Origin: Neoceratodus forsteri
Taxonomy: Eukaryota; Chordata; Ceratodontiformes; Ceratodontidae
NCBI GenBank assembly: GCA_016271365.2
Contig: CM057456.1
Span: forward strand, 1,400,611,001 to 1,400,675,000
Length of the DNA stretch: 64,000 nt
Direction of reading: 5' to 3'
Positions 22,961-31,600 of this stretch are shown here, one piece after another (within the stretch, counting starts at the first letter, position 1; each line of letters opens with the position of its first letter). The notes beneath the pieces are model-generated. The model made no database searches. It was not told the origin of the DNA and was given only the letters and a program-made list of their open reading frames with translations. Position numbers and translations under genes: made by a program.

Positions 22961-23029
22961 TGGTATTCGATTGCGGAGTACTATAAAGGGTACTCAGATA
23001 ATCACCTTTACCAGGTGAGTAAATCCCAT
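22961..23029 (+). repeat. DIRS-2 3' terminal repeat
   Basis: TATTCGATTGCGGAGTACTA...GTACTCAGATAATCACCTTTACC is followed by AGGTGAGTAAATCCCATT. It is the reverse complement of the second half of the ICR. The splice-donor-like AGGTGAGTAA lies about 10-20 bases from the element end, in sense. Confidence 0.8.
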
Positions 23030-23031
23030 TA

Positions 23032-23550
23032 CAGTGAAACCCTCTTATAATGGACGTATTTGTGCAAGCAGGTTTTGTCCATTATAAGGGGTGTCTGCTA
23101 TATCCTAATTTCTTAAAATATGAATCTCCTCCACCACAGCTCAAACACAGGAGTTAAAATGAGAACATGCCACTTCCTCTGCCAACCAGAGGTATGGGGA
23201 ACTGCTATTTGTAACCGATTGGGAACTGAGCAGTAAACAAAATTGGAAAGATTTTGCTGTACAGAACCTGTGCTGATTGGGGGATCAGGAGGGTACAGGA
23301 GTAATTCCTTGGAGTGAGGTGTCAGGGATCAGGCATCAAGTGAGGTGAGTGGTGTCTTTATAGTGCCAGACAAACCAGATGAGTAATCGGGTGAAAATTA
23401 GCAGGTAATTTTTGGCATGTAACAGGGGTACAGAGGAGCTCACACTGTCCGTTATACAGGGGTTGCAGAGTATGGTATAAATGGGATTTTTAACATTACT
23501 GGCATAGCTTTTGACAAGACAGCTCTGTCCGTTATAAGTGGGGTTCACTA
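23032..23550. mobile_element. pogo/Tigger-like MITE with TA target duplication
   Basis: The left end CAGTGAAACCCTCTTATAAT pairs with the right end, inverted, TAGTGAACCCCACTTATAAC. TA dinucleotides flank it at 23030-23031 and 23551-23552. A second inner inverted motif (TTATAATGGAC / GTCCATTATAA) lies near the left end. No transposase. The ends resemble those of Tigger/pogo elements. It sits within the last dozen bases of DIRS-2. Confidence 0.75.
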
Positions 23551-23555
23551 TATAT

Positions 23556-24940
23556 TAAAGAAAGGCAAAGACCTCTTAGAACAAGGCAGTTACAGACCAA
23601 TTTCCCTGCCCTCCTCTGAATACAACATTCTAAGATACTGATTGCCTGCCTGAAGCAGTACCTCCAATGTTTAGTTGGCAGAGACCAGGAAAGCTTTGGC
23701 TCCTGACAACATTTGGAGACTTTTAATCTTGTGCACGGCTGACAATCCACTACCTCACCTATTGTATCCATTTCATTAGATGCCGAGAAGATGTTTGATC
23801 AGGTAGAGTGGAGGTACCTGACCCATACATTGAGGAACTTTGGCCTTTGGGAAGGGGTTGTGGGGTGGGCCTAAATGCTCTATAAAGGTGTTAGGGCCTC
23901 AATATTGGTGAACTGGGCCTCCTAATCTGCTTTTCCTTTGAACAGGGGAACTAAATAGAGATGTCCAATCTCCCAATTATTGTTCATGCTGGCTTTCGAA
24001 CCACTAGTCATGTTGATGAGAGGAGACTGTGAAATACTGTACACAGCATACAGGTAAATGATAAAAAGCACAAATTATTTCTATATGCTAATGATATGTG
24101 CTGATGATATGCTCCACCTGGTTAACCAAACCACAGTAACTGCCGCAACGGTTGCAGAGTGTATCTTGGCCTTCCCTGACATCTACTAGTACAAGGTCAA
24201 CTGGGGAAATGAAGCTACCCCCCACTGACTTTTGCCAAGTAATGGATTTCTTCACTCTGTCACTGTGGGTCCTGGGGATGTATCACATACTTATGTTTAT
24301 GTCATTCTAAGGGAAAAACTCCAACACAAAGACGATTCTCCCCCAGGTTCGGTACCTAATCTACACTATGCCCCTGATAATAACTGCGCCCATATTAAAG
24401 GCTCTGGATAAAATAACTAACCTGGCAATGCTAGTTACCCAAGAACAAAAAAAGGGGGTGGAGGTGGTGGTTAACTTCCCAAACTTCATACATTATTTAT
24501 CTTAGCCAGGGGTTAGAGCGCTGGCCCTGATGAAGCTAGAGAGAGAAGCCCAGCTAGTTCAAAATAAAAATGGTGCAAGCTAAATCAGATAGACTTTACT
24601 ACTCCATAGCTCAAATTCCAACATGAGTCTGAATGGATTACCTAGTCCTTAGATATCAGAAAGATATATTGGACAGATTACATAAATTCTAGAACTATAA
24701 TGTTAATGCATCAAAGCAAGCGCCTCTCTGGTGCAATCTCCTGATTTGCATGGAAGGTAAGGTTGTGAGACAGGAAACCTGGCAATAAATGGAAGTGTGG
24801 TTAATTGGTGATGTATGGGAGGACAGGAACTTCATCCCATCTGGCAGAGTCAACAAGCAATATGCTTGGAACCTAAAGCACAATGGCAACGGATGCAACT
24901 GAGGCAACGCCTTTGGGTGCTGCATGACTCTAAGGGAATT
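23556..24940 (+). mobile_element. L1-3: L1/Tx1-like RT fragment
   Basis: A heavily decayed LINE fragment bounded by the DIRS-2 end and CR1-1. It contains only reverse-transcriptase and downstream sequence. Confidence 0.65.
23570..24190 (+). pseudogene. L1-3 reverse transcriptase remnant
   Basis: The reading, across many frameshifts, is GKDLLEQGSYRPISLPSSEYN (23577-23635), SISLDAEKMFDQVEWRYL (23764-23820), RGTK.RCPISQLLFMLAFEPL (23943-24010) and ADDMLHLV near 24105. These are RT fingers, motif A region, RGxRQGCPLS and the YADD region of the L1/Tx1 group. Multiple stops make it a fossil. Confidence 0.65.
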
Positions 24941-24944
24941 TAGT

Positions 24945-25290
24945 CATAGAATCATAGAAACATAGAAGGTGTCAGCAGATAAGGGCCTAATAGACCACCC
25001 AGTCTGCCTTTTAATACTCTTATGTAATGTGACACTGTAGATGCTACTCTGCCTCTGGTTCCCCTATCCCCCCCTCTTTTTACTTCCAAGATCTCCTTGT
25101 GTCTATCCCATGCTTTCTTGAATCCTGTAACTATTTCTGACCCCACCACATCTGCTCGTAGCTTGTTCCACTCGTCTACCACTCTTTCAGTGAAGTGCTT
25201 CCTCACATCCCCTCTGAACCTCCCCCCTTACTAATTTCATAGTGTGACCCCTTGTCCTTCTGCATTTTTTCCTTTGAAAAAATGCTGCAT
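24945..25290 (-). mobile_element. CR1-1: CR1 3' end fragment
   Basis: The minus-strand 3' terminus has the octamer-like CR1 tail (plus strand CATAGAATCATAGAAACATA at 24946-24965), then GCAGATAAGGGCC...CCCAGTCTGCC, the 3' UTR signature shared with CR1-2 and CR1-3. Confidence 0.85.
24952..25290 (-). pseudogene. CR1-1 ORF2 C-terminus
   Basis: RKHFTERVVDEWNKLRADVV followed by FKKAWDRHKEIL is the end of the CR1 ORF2 protein, just after the RT domain. It is truncated at about 25290 and has no catalytic residues. Confidence 0.8.
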
Positions 25291-25479
25291 TCCTGTACCT
25301 TGTTTTTCCCCATGAAGTACTATGTACTGTACACGCTCACTGACAGTTCAGTCAGCGGCTGGCCGTGGCGGTGTGAGGAGGGCTGGGCCAGTCGCCAGCA
25401 CGGGTCGGGTTGGGGGGAACAGGGTGGTGGTGGGTTACTACCTGCTGGGGTTGGGGGGCCACTAGACTACCAGGGAAAT
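25291..25479. other. Unassigned GC-rich DNA leading into a minisatellite
   Basis: G-rich sequence with no coding signal. It partly resembles the following units (GGGGTTGGGGGGCCACTAG). Confidence 0.35.
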
Positions 25480-25905
25480 TATTTCTTTGGGTTGGAATGG
25501 CGATCAGAGAATGGGGGAGGGACCACCAGAACACTATGGATTTATTTATATGAAATAGAGTGGCGATCAGGGAACGGGGGAGGGACCACTGGACCACCGG
25601 TCATTTATTTCTATGAAACGGGGTGGCGTTCGGGGATTGGGGCAGAGGCGGAACCGCTGAACCACCAATATTCTTTTTTTTACATATGGGAACAGGGATC
25701 GGGGCATGGGAGGAACCAATGAACCAGCAATATTCTTTTTTTTATATATGGGGACAGGGATTGGGGCAAGGGAGGGACTGCTGAACCACCAATATTCTTT
25801 TATTATTTACATATGGGGATAGGGATCAGGGCAGAGGAGGGAATTGCTGAACCACCGTTGTTATTTTATTTATATATGGGAGCAGGGATCAGGGCTTGGG
25901 GGGGG
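25480..25905. repeat. Minisatellite, ~60-75-bp unit, about 6 copies
   Basis: Units contain ATATGGGGACAGGGATYGGG, then GCA.GGGAGGGAC.GCTGAACCACC, AATATTC and a T-rich stretch. Units become more alike toward the 3' side. Confidence 0.85.
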
Positions 25906-26284
25906 GTGGACCTGGCCCTGCTCACTTGGCTGTGCGCTTACATGCAGATGAGCCCATAATGGGCATGCAAATGGACCCCTAACACCGTGCATGCCCAATG
26001 GGCTCCTCTGCATGTTTGGGCTGAATATCGCCCATGGGGCTGTGGCGGGCACGACTGTGCACCGCCCTTTACCCCGTGGGAAGTCAGGTAATGCTGTGCC
26101 AAACATGGTGACCGCATGCTGTGCGCAGTGCTACCAAAGTCCGATATTCAAACAGATAGCATGGTCAATTGGGATTGGGCTATCTATTTGAATATGATGC
26201 CAGAGCCAGCTGGCCCTATTTTTTCACATGGCACACCTGTTTGCATTTGCAGCCAGCCAGCTCTGAAAATGGGGCCCTGTAACA
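25906..26284. other. Unassigned
   Basis: No gene or repeat was recognised. It contains an imperfect inverted arrangement of GCCCATAATGGGC and GCCCATGGGGC. Confidence 0.3.
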
Positions 26285-27595
26285 CATAAACCAATGCTAG
26301 TTAAGAGATCACACTGTAACATGTAAACCAATGATAATTAAGAGGTCACACAGTAACAGGTAAACCCATGCTAATTAAAGAGCAGCTGACACCTTCAGGA
26401 GAACTTTAACAAAACATAACATTTAGACAGTTCAGCTTGTATTTCACATTAGTTCTGTATTGCTCTTCCCCATTATTTATTACTGGTGTAATCTGCATGA
26501 AAACACGATCTTTGCTCCTGAAGAGTTCATCCAGTTGCTTTCTCCCTACCTGAGGTTATAATGCACTCCTTGTGACATCACAGTTACTCTCATGGCAACA
26601 GACTGTGATGTCACAACACAGGATTATGACTTGAAGTAGAGAGTAAGCTATAGAAGCTGATGGACTCTGAGAGATAAAGATTGGGTAGTTACGCAAATTT
26701 CCTCAGAAATAAATAATGGGTAGGAGAATTCCATAGAATATATATGGAATGCAAGCTGAATTGTACCTAAACATCATGTTTTTCAAAGTTTTCTTTGAGG
26801 CGTCAGCAGCTCTTTAAGAGGTCACACTATAACAGGTAAACCAATGTTATTTAAGAGATCATACTGTAACAGGTAAACCAATACTAATTAAGAGATCACA
26901 CTGTAACAGGTAAACCAGTGCTAATTAAGAGATCATACTGTAACAGGTAAACCAATACTAATTGAGAGATCACACTGTAACAGGTAAATCACTGCTAATT
27001 AAGAGATCACACTGCAACAGTAAACTGATGCTAATTAAGAGGTCACACTGTAACAAGTAAACCAATACTAATTAAGAGGTCACACAGTAACAGGTAAACC
27101 AGTGCTAATTAAGAGATCATATTGTAACGGGTAAACCAAATGCTAATTAAGAGATCACACTGTAACAGGTAAACCAGTGCTAATTAAGAGGTCACACTAA
27201 CATGTAAACCAATGTTAATTAAGAGATCATACTGTAACAGGTAAACCAATACTAATTAAGAGATCACACTGTAACAGGTAAACCAGTGCTAATTAAGAGA
27301 TCATACTGTAACGGGTAAACCAATACTAATTAAGAGATCACACTGTAACAGGTAAATCACTGCTAATTAAGAGATCACACTGCAACAGTAAACTGATGCT
27401 AATTAAGAGGTCACACTGTAACAAGTAAACCAATACTAATTAAGAGGTCACACAGTAACAGGTAAACCAGTGCTAATTAAGAGATCATATTGTAACGGGT
27501 AAACCAAATGCTAATTAAGAGATCACACTGTAACAGGTAAATCAGTGCTAATTAAGAGATCATACTGTAACAATTACACCAATGCTAATTAAGAA
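26285..27595. repeat. 37-bp minisatellite, >20 units, interrupted by a MITE
   Basis: The unit is close to GGTAAACCARTGCTAATTAA + GAGATCACACTGTAACA. A few units at 26285-26374 are separated from about 21 units (26818-27595) by the MITE at 26379-26813. A higher-order repeat is visible: 26905-27150 and 27270-27510 share the same series of variant units. There are no spacers, so it is not CRISPR-like. Confidence 0.92.
26379..26813. mobile_element. TTAA-flanked MITE
   Basis: TIRs AGAGCAGCTGAC and (inverted) AGAGCTGCTGAC are flanked by TTAA at 26375-26378 and 26814-26817. The insertion used the TTAA inside a minisatellite unit, which resumes exactly on the other side. The TTAA preference points to piggyBac- or Kolobok-type transposases acting in trans. 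The interior holds a palindromic TGTGACATCACAG / CTGTGATGTCACA pair at 26570-26617. Confidence 0.85.
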
Positions 27596-28544
27596 TACTT
27601 TTGTGTTCGCCGTGTGCACAAGTTTGGTATGGGAGTGCCCTTTGTGGGGTGTGGACACTGTCTGCCCAGTGTAAAGCAGTGTTGCAGGGGGGTGTGACAC
27701 ACCAATCAGCACCCAGGCTGACTATGACAGAGTTTCTGGCTTGCTTGGCGGGGATGGCACCAACTTCAAAAGAAGCTGCCATCCCTTTGATCCATGCCAC
27801 CCAGCAAGCCAGACTTGATTTGTCATGGTCAGCCTGGAATGCATGGAATGTGTGCCTGCAACACAGAAAACCGTCCATCGATGTCTGTTGCTGGCATCCC
27901 TAACTGTCCCTCAACCCGACTCTCCCCGTCAATGCCCTTCACACACACCCAAACAGTGGTGACATCTGTTGTACGCCCTCCCCAAACATAACTCAGTGAC
28001 ACTGAGGGTGCCCAAATCCCCCAGTGTCCTCAAATATTTAAGCACTGTCCCTCTCAGTGACACGGGTGCCCAATCCTCCAGTGTCCTCCATTAATAGTAA
28101 ACTGTCCCTGAAATAAAAAAACTGTCCGTCGACATCACAAACAGTAGTGATGTCTGTTGCACGCCCCCCCCCCCCAAATATAATTCAGTGACACCAGGGG
28201 TGCCCAATTCCCCCAGTGTCCTCCATTAATAGTACACTGTCCCTGAAATAAAGAAAACTCCCTCGTCTTTTTATAAACCTGAAAAAGGAAAACCTGCTCA
28301 ACATTGTCTGCTGTGCTTTTACCCTCCCCACACACACACACACACCTGACCCTCCCACTCAGAACCCACCAACCCATATCCTCACCGCATAACTTACTCA
28401 ATGAGGTCCGTTGACGAATCTTCCTTGGACCACAGACACATCTTCACTCTTCAAAGTCCAACCGCGAACCGAGGTAAGCACTTCAATGTACAGTATTTCA
28501 AAGGGGTTTTCAGTTTCAATGTATTTCAATAGGGTTTTCAACTT
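27596..28544. other. Unassigned, with a diverged tandem duplication
   Basis: 27949-28030 and 28139-28220 are similar (AACAGTRGTGA..TCTGTTG, CGCCC, TCAGTGACAC, GGGTGCCCAA, CCCCCAGTGTCCTC). A third partial copy is at 28052-28118. No coding signal; an (AC)n run lies at 28327-28345. Confidence 0.5.
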
Positions 28545-28822
28545 AGTGGCATAACTTGTCCATTTTTAATACTTCTGGCCCACATTTTCAACATACCTTT
28601 TTTAGGACCCCACTTCATGAACAATTAAGTGACATTACGCAGTTCTGTCCTAAAAGGTGATTTTGTGATCGCTGCACGAAATAACCTTTTGAGCAGGAGC
28701 TGAAAATTTTCTCCACTTTTGTTCATATGGTGGTATCATAAGAAGGCTATGTTGAAAATGTGGTACAAAAATATTAAAAAACAACAGTTATGATCCTGTG
28801 TTGAAATTTGCAAATGCAGGAT
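28545..28822. repeat. ~285-bp satellite, left flank unit
   Basis: It matches the three units at 40052-40884 (TTTTCAACAT, AAAAGGTGATTTTGTGATCG, GAGCAGGAGCTGAAAATTTT, GTTCATATGGTGG, CATAAGAAGGCTATGTTGAA, AAATTTGC). It ends where DIRS-3 begins, so the array was split by that insertion. Confidence 0.85.
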
Positions 28823-29020
28823 GAAAAAATTACTCACCTTAGTAATTGTATTTCTTCTAATGGAGTCTTGCTGTATTCTGACAATTTGCAGTTAGCACCA
28901 GCTCTTGAACTGCCCTGGAGAGTGAAGGGTTATATTTTATGCCAGGCATAGAACGTTGGGCTCAAGCTCGGTTGAAAACTCTGTCTGTGTCCTTTCAAAC
29001 ACAAACCGTCAGATTCTTAC
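28823..29020 (-). repeat. DIRS-3 3' inverted terminal repeat
   Basis: The sense 3' end reads ...CAATTACTAAGGTGAGTAAT then TTTTTTC. Inside it, CTTGCTGTATTCTGACAATT and TTGCAGTTAGC, TGCCAGGCATAGAA and AAACCGTCAGATTCTT match, inverted, the 5' ITR at 39880-40040. Confidence 0.9.
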
Positions 29021-29280
29021 AAGCTAAAACTCACTGACTAAATGTGGAAATTGTAAAAACTCCTAGTAGCCAACTGGCAAAAAAGACTTTGGATTTCCCA
29101 AAAGACTCAAGTCAGGAAACCCAAAGAACCAAAACCAGGTAATAAGAACTAAAAAAACTCTTAATTAAACAAATGCAAAGCACCCAACACAACAGGAGTG
29201 GGATAAAGACACCTCTGGGGTGCTGCCCACCCACTTCCCAAAAACAGGTTCTGAGAGGGGAGGCAGGAAGGGAGGTCAGA
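29021..29280 (-). other. DIRS-3 3' non-coding region
   Basis: About 260 bases between the 3' ITR and the ICR without coding signal. A similar stretch lies at 30200-30420 in DIRS-4 (CAAAAAC..GGTTCTGAGAGGGGA, GTCAGAATACAGCAAGACTC). Confidence 0.55.
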
Positions 29281-29376
29281 ATACAGCAAGACTCCATTAG
29301 AAGAAATACAATTACTAAGGTGAGCAATTTTTTCTTCAAACAACATGAAGTCTTGCTGTATTCTGACAATTTGCAG
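29281..29376. repeat. DIRS-3 internal complementary region
   Basis: CAGCAAGACTCCATTAGAAG...ACTAAGGTGAGCAATTTTTTC is the complement of the 3' end, and TTCAAACAACATGAAGTCTT...GACAATTTGCAG is the complement of the 5' end. The TTTGCAG variant is the one carried by this element's own ITRs. Confidence 0.92.
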
Positions 29377-29413
29377 ACTACCAAGCAGTACCTCCAAGGA
29401 GGAGGGACAGAAC

Positions 29414-30012
29414 CTACTTTGAGAATAGGCTCTGAAGTACTGCTGTGCCAAACCTAGCATCACCCCTAGCCTGGATATCCAGAGAGTAATGCTTGGTGAA
29501 GGTATGAACTGTTTTCCAGGTGGCTGCTTGACAGATTTCTAACAAGGGGATATCCCTAGCTGCAGCCAGAGATGCAGCTGTACCTCTAGTGGAATGAGCC
29601 CTCAGGCCTGAGGGTGCAGTTCTTCCCAGTTTTTCATAGCAGAATTGAATACAGGACACAATCCACCTGGCAATGGTTCTCTTGGTGGCAGGTTTTCCCT
29701 TACCTACTTCCCCATAAGTGAGGAATAACTGGAGGGAGTCAAACCTGTGACCCTTTGTAAGTTATATGTAGTAACCAAGGGCCCTTTTAACATCTAAACT
29801 GTGTAGCATCCGTTCCCCTGAGGTGGTGTGATCAGTGAAGAACACAGGAACAGACACAGATTGGTTTAAGAGGAAATCAGAAACCACTTTAGGTAGGAAC
29901 CTTCTATTGGTTCTAAGGACCACCTTATCTCTATGGAAAGAGATAAAGTTAGGCTCCACTGACAGGGCTTGCAATTCACTGATACGTCTGGCAGAGGTAA
30001 CAGCAACCAAAA
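29414..30012 (-). pseudogene. DIRS-3 tyrosine recombinase, 3' part
   Basis: This is the catalytic half, cut off from its 5' half by DIRS-4. It holds VAVTSARRISELQALSVEP (first Arg), one in-frame stop after ALGYYI near 29762 (DIRS-4 reads SIERTKG there), AHSTRGTAASLAA (HxxR) and TFTKHYSLD (nucleophile Tyr), and ends FGTAVLQSLF near 29414. All four recognisable catalytic positions are conserved. The breaks are the nested insertion and the stop. Confidence 0.88.
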
Positions 30013-30195
30013 GAAAAAATTACTCACCTTAGTAATGTTGTTTCTTCTAATGGAGTCTTGCTGTATTCTCACAATAGTAGTGAGTTCCAAAATTCGAACT
30101 GCCCCGGAGATGAAAGAGCTAACTTTCCATGCCAGGCATGGAACGCTGATTGAGACTCTGTCTGTTGCTGTTTAAACCCAAACCGTCAGTTCTTT
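30013..30195 (-). repeat. DIRS-4 3' inverted terminal repeat
   Basis: The sense end is CATTACTAAGGTGAGTAATT followed by TTTTC. Inner blocks CTTGCTGTATTCTCACAATA, TGCCAGGCATGGAACG, GAGACTCTGTCTGTTGCTGT and AAACCGTCAG match inverted 35270-35437. Confidence 0.9.
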
Positions 30196-30420
30196 ATGAG
30201 CTAAACTCACTAAGGTCCTGTGTGGAAGCTGTAAACCTACACTAGCCAACTGGCTACTAAATATAAAAACAAATTTTTGGGTCCCAAAACAAAGACTCAA
30301 GTCAGAAGACCCAAAAAATGAAAAAAACACAACAAGGTGGGGCACCTCCTGAGTGCCAACACTGCCACTGCCCACGCACATCCCAAAAACAGAGGTTCTG
30401 AGAGGGGAAGGCGGAGGTCA

Positions 30421-30514
30421 GAATACAGCAAGACTCCATTAGAAGAAACATTACTAAGGTGAGTAATTTTTTTCTTCAAACAACATGAAGTCTTGCTGTA
30501 TTCTGACAATAGCA
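30421..30514. repeat. DIRS-4 internal complementary region
   Basis: Complement of the DIRS-4 3' end (GACTCCATTAGAAGAAACAT... GGTGAGTAATTTTTTT) joined to the complement of its 5' end (TTCAAACAACATGAAGTCTT...GACAATAGCAG). It carries the DIRS-4-specific AATAGCAG variant. Confidence 0.92.
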
Positions 30515-30552
30515 GACTACCAAGCAGTACCTCCATGGAGGAGGGACAGAAC

Positions 30553-31600
30553 CTACTTAGGAAATAGGCTCTGAAGCACAGCTGTGCCAAACCGAGCATC
30601 ACTCCTAGCCTGGATGTCCAGGGAGTAATGCTTGGTAAAAGTGTGAACTGTTTTCCAGGTAGCTGCTTGACATATCTCTAGAATAGGAATATCCCTGGCA
30701 GCAGCCAGGGAAGCAGTTGTACCTCTGGTAGAGTGAGCCCTCAGGCCTGAGGGTGGAACCTTACCCATTTTTTCATAACGAAATTGAATACAAGAGACAA
30801 TCCACCTGGCAATGGATCTTTTAGTGGCAGGTTTCCCTTTACCAACCTCACCATAAGTGAGGAACAGTTGGAGGGAGTCAAACCTGTGACCCTTAGTACG
30901 TTCTATGGAGTAACTAAGGGCTCTTTTCACATCTAAACTGTGCAGCCTCCTCTCACCAGAGGAGGAATGGTCAGTGAAGTACACAGGAAGAGACATAGAT
31001 TGGTTTAGGTGGAAATCTGAAACCACCTTAGGCAAAAACTTCCTGTTAGTCCTGAGGACCACCTTATCTCTATGGAAGGAGATAAAATCAGGCTCCACTG
31101 ACAGGGCTTGCAACTCACTTATGCGTCTGGCAGAAGTGATGGCTACCAGGAACACAGTTTTCCAAGTCAATTACTTAAGCTCTGCTGAAGACAAAGGCTC
31201 AAACGGGGGGTTGCATAAGCTGAGCAATGCAAACGTTAAGGTCCCAAGCAGGGGCAGGGTCCCTGAATGGAGAGTTGGTATGAAGCAATCCCTTGAAAAA
31301 GAAAATACAGGGTGAGCTGAAAGAGAAGAGGGCTTACCTGCTGAAATGAAAGCAGAAACAGCTGCCAGAGGCACCTTTAGTGTAGCTGGTCTAAGGCCCA
31401 AGCTATTCAAATGGACCATATAATCAAGGACTGTGGGCAGATCAGCAGACTCTGGGGAAATATGCCTTCCAGAGCACCAGATGAAAAATCTTTTCCACTT
31501 GGAATTATAAGTAGTCCTGGTGGAAGGTTTCCCTAGAAGCCTTCAGAATATCCATTACGCCCTGGGAGAGGTGTAAATCAGCAAACTCTAACTCTTCAAG
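30553..31600 (-). pseudogene. DIRS-4 tyrosine recombinase
   Basis: The last block, 31170-30553 (205 aa), is uninterrupted and holds the catalytic domain: LVAITSARRISELQALS, SIARWIVSCIQFRYEKMG, AHSTRGTTASLAA (HxxR) and TFTKHYSLD (Tyr). Upstream, ALEELEFADLHLSQGVMDIL leads to KASRE, where a one-base shift (about 31530) leaves the frame of DIRS-3 (KASRKPATRKTYNSKWKRF). The next block, 31419-31171, ends at a single TAA before LTWKTVF and includes a further short frame change near 31280. The catalytic residues are intact, but the full gene is broken. Confidence 0.88.

Larger units (their letters stand above)
17997..23555 (+). mobile_element. DIRS-2: 5'-truncated DIRS retrotransposon
   Basis: Sense is plus. 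The order is gag (from 18080), RT/RNase H/methylase-like tail, tyrosine recombinase, ICR (22355-22460) and 3' ITR (22961-23029). The ICR predicts a 5' terminus beginning GTACCCTTTATAGTACTCCG, but this is missing near 17997, so the 5' end is truncated. The predicted 3' terminus ...CCCATTATATT is split by the MITE at 23032-23550, so the last bases lie at about 23551-23555. Confidence 0.8.

Noticed and set aside
25252..25722. 156-aa glycine/tryptophan-rich ORF
   Set aside because: Most of it is a translation of the ~65-bp minisatellite and the edge of a CR1 fragment.
26285..27595. Regular short repeats that could be mistaken for a CRISPR array
   Set aside because: Units abut with no unique spacers and the context is vertebrate transposons; it is a minisatellite.
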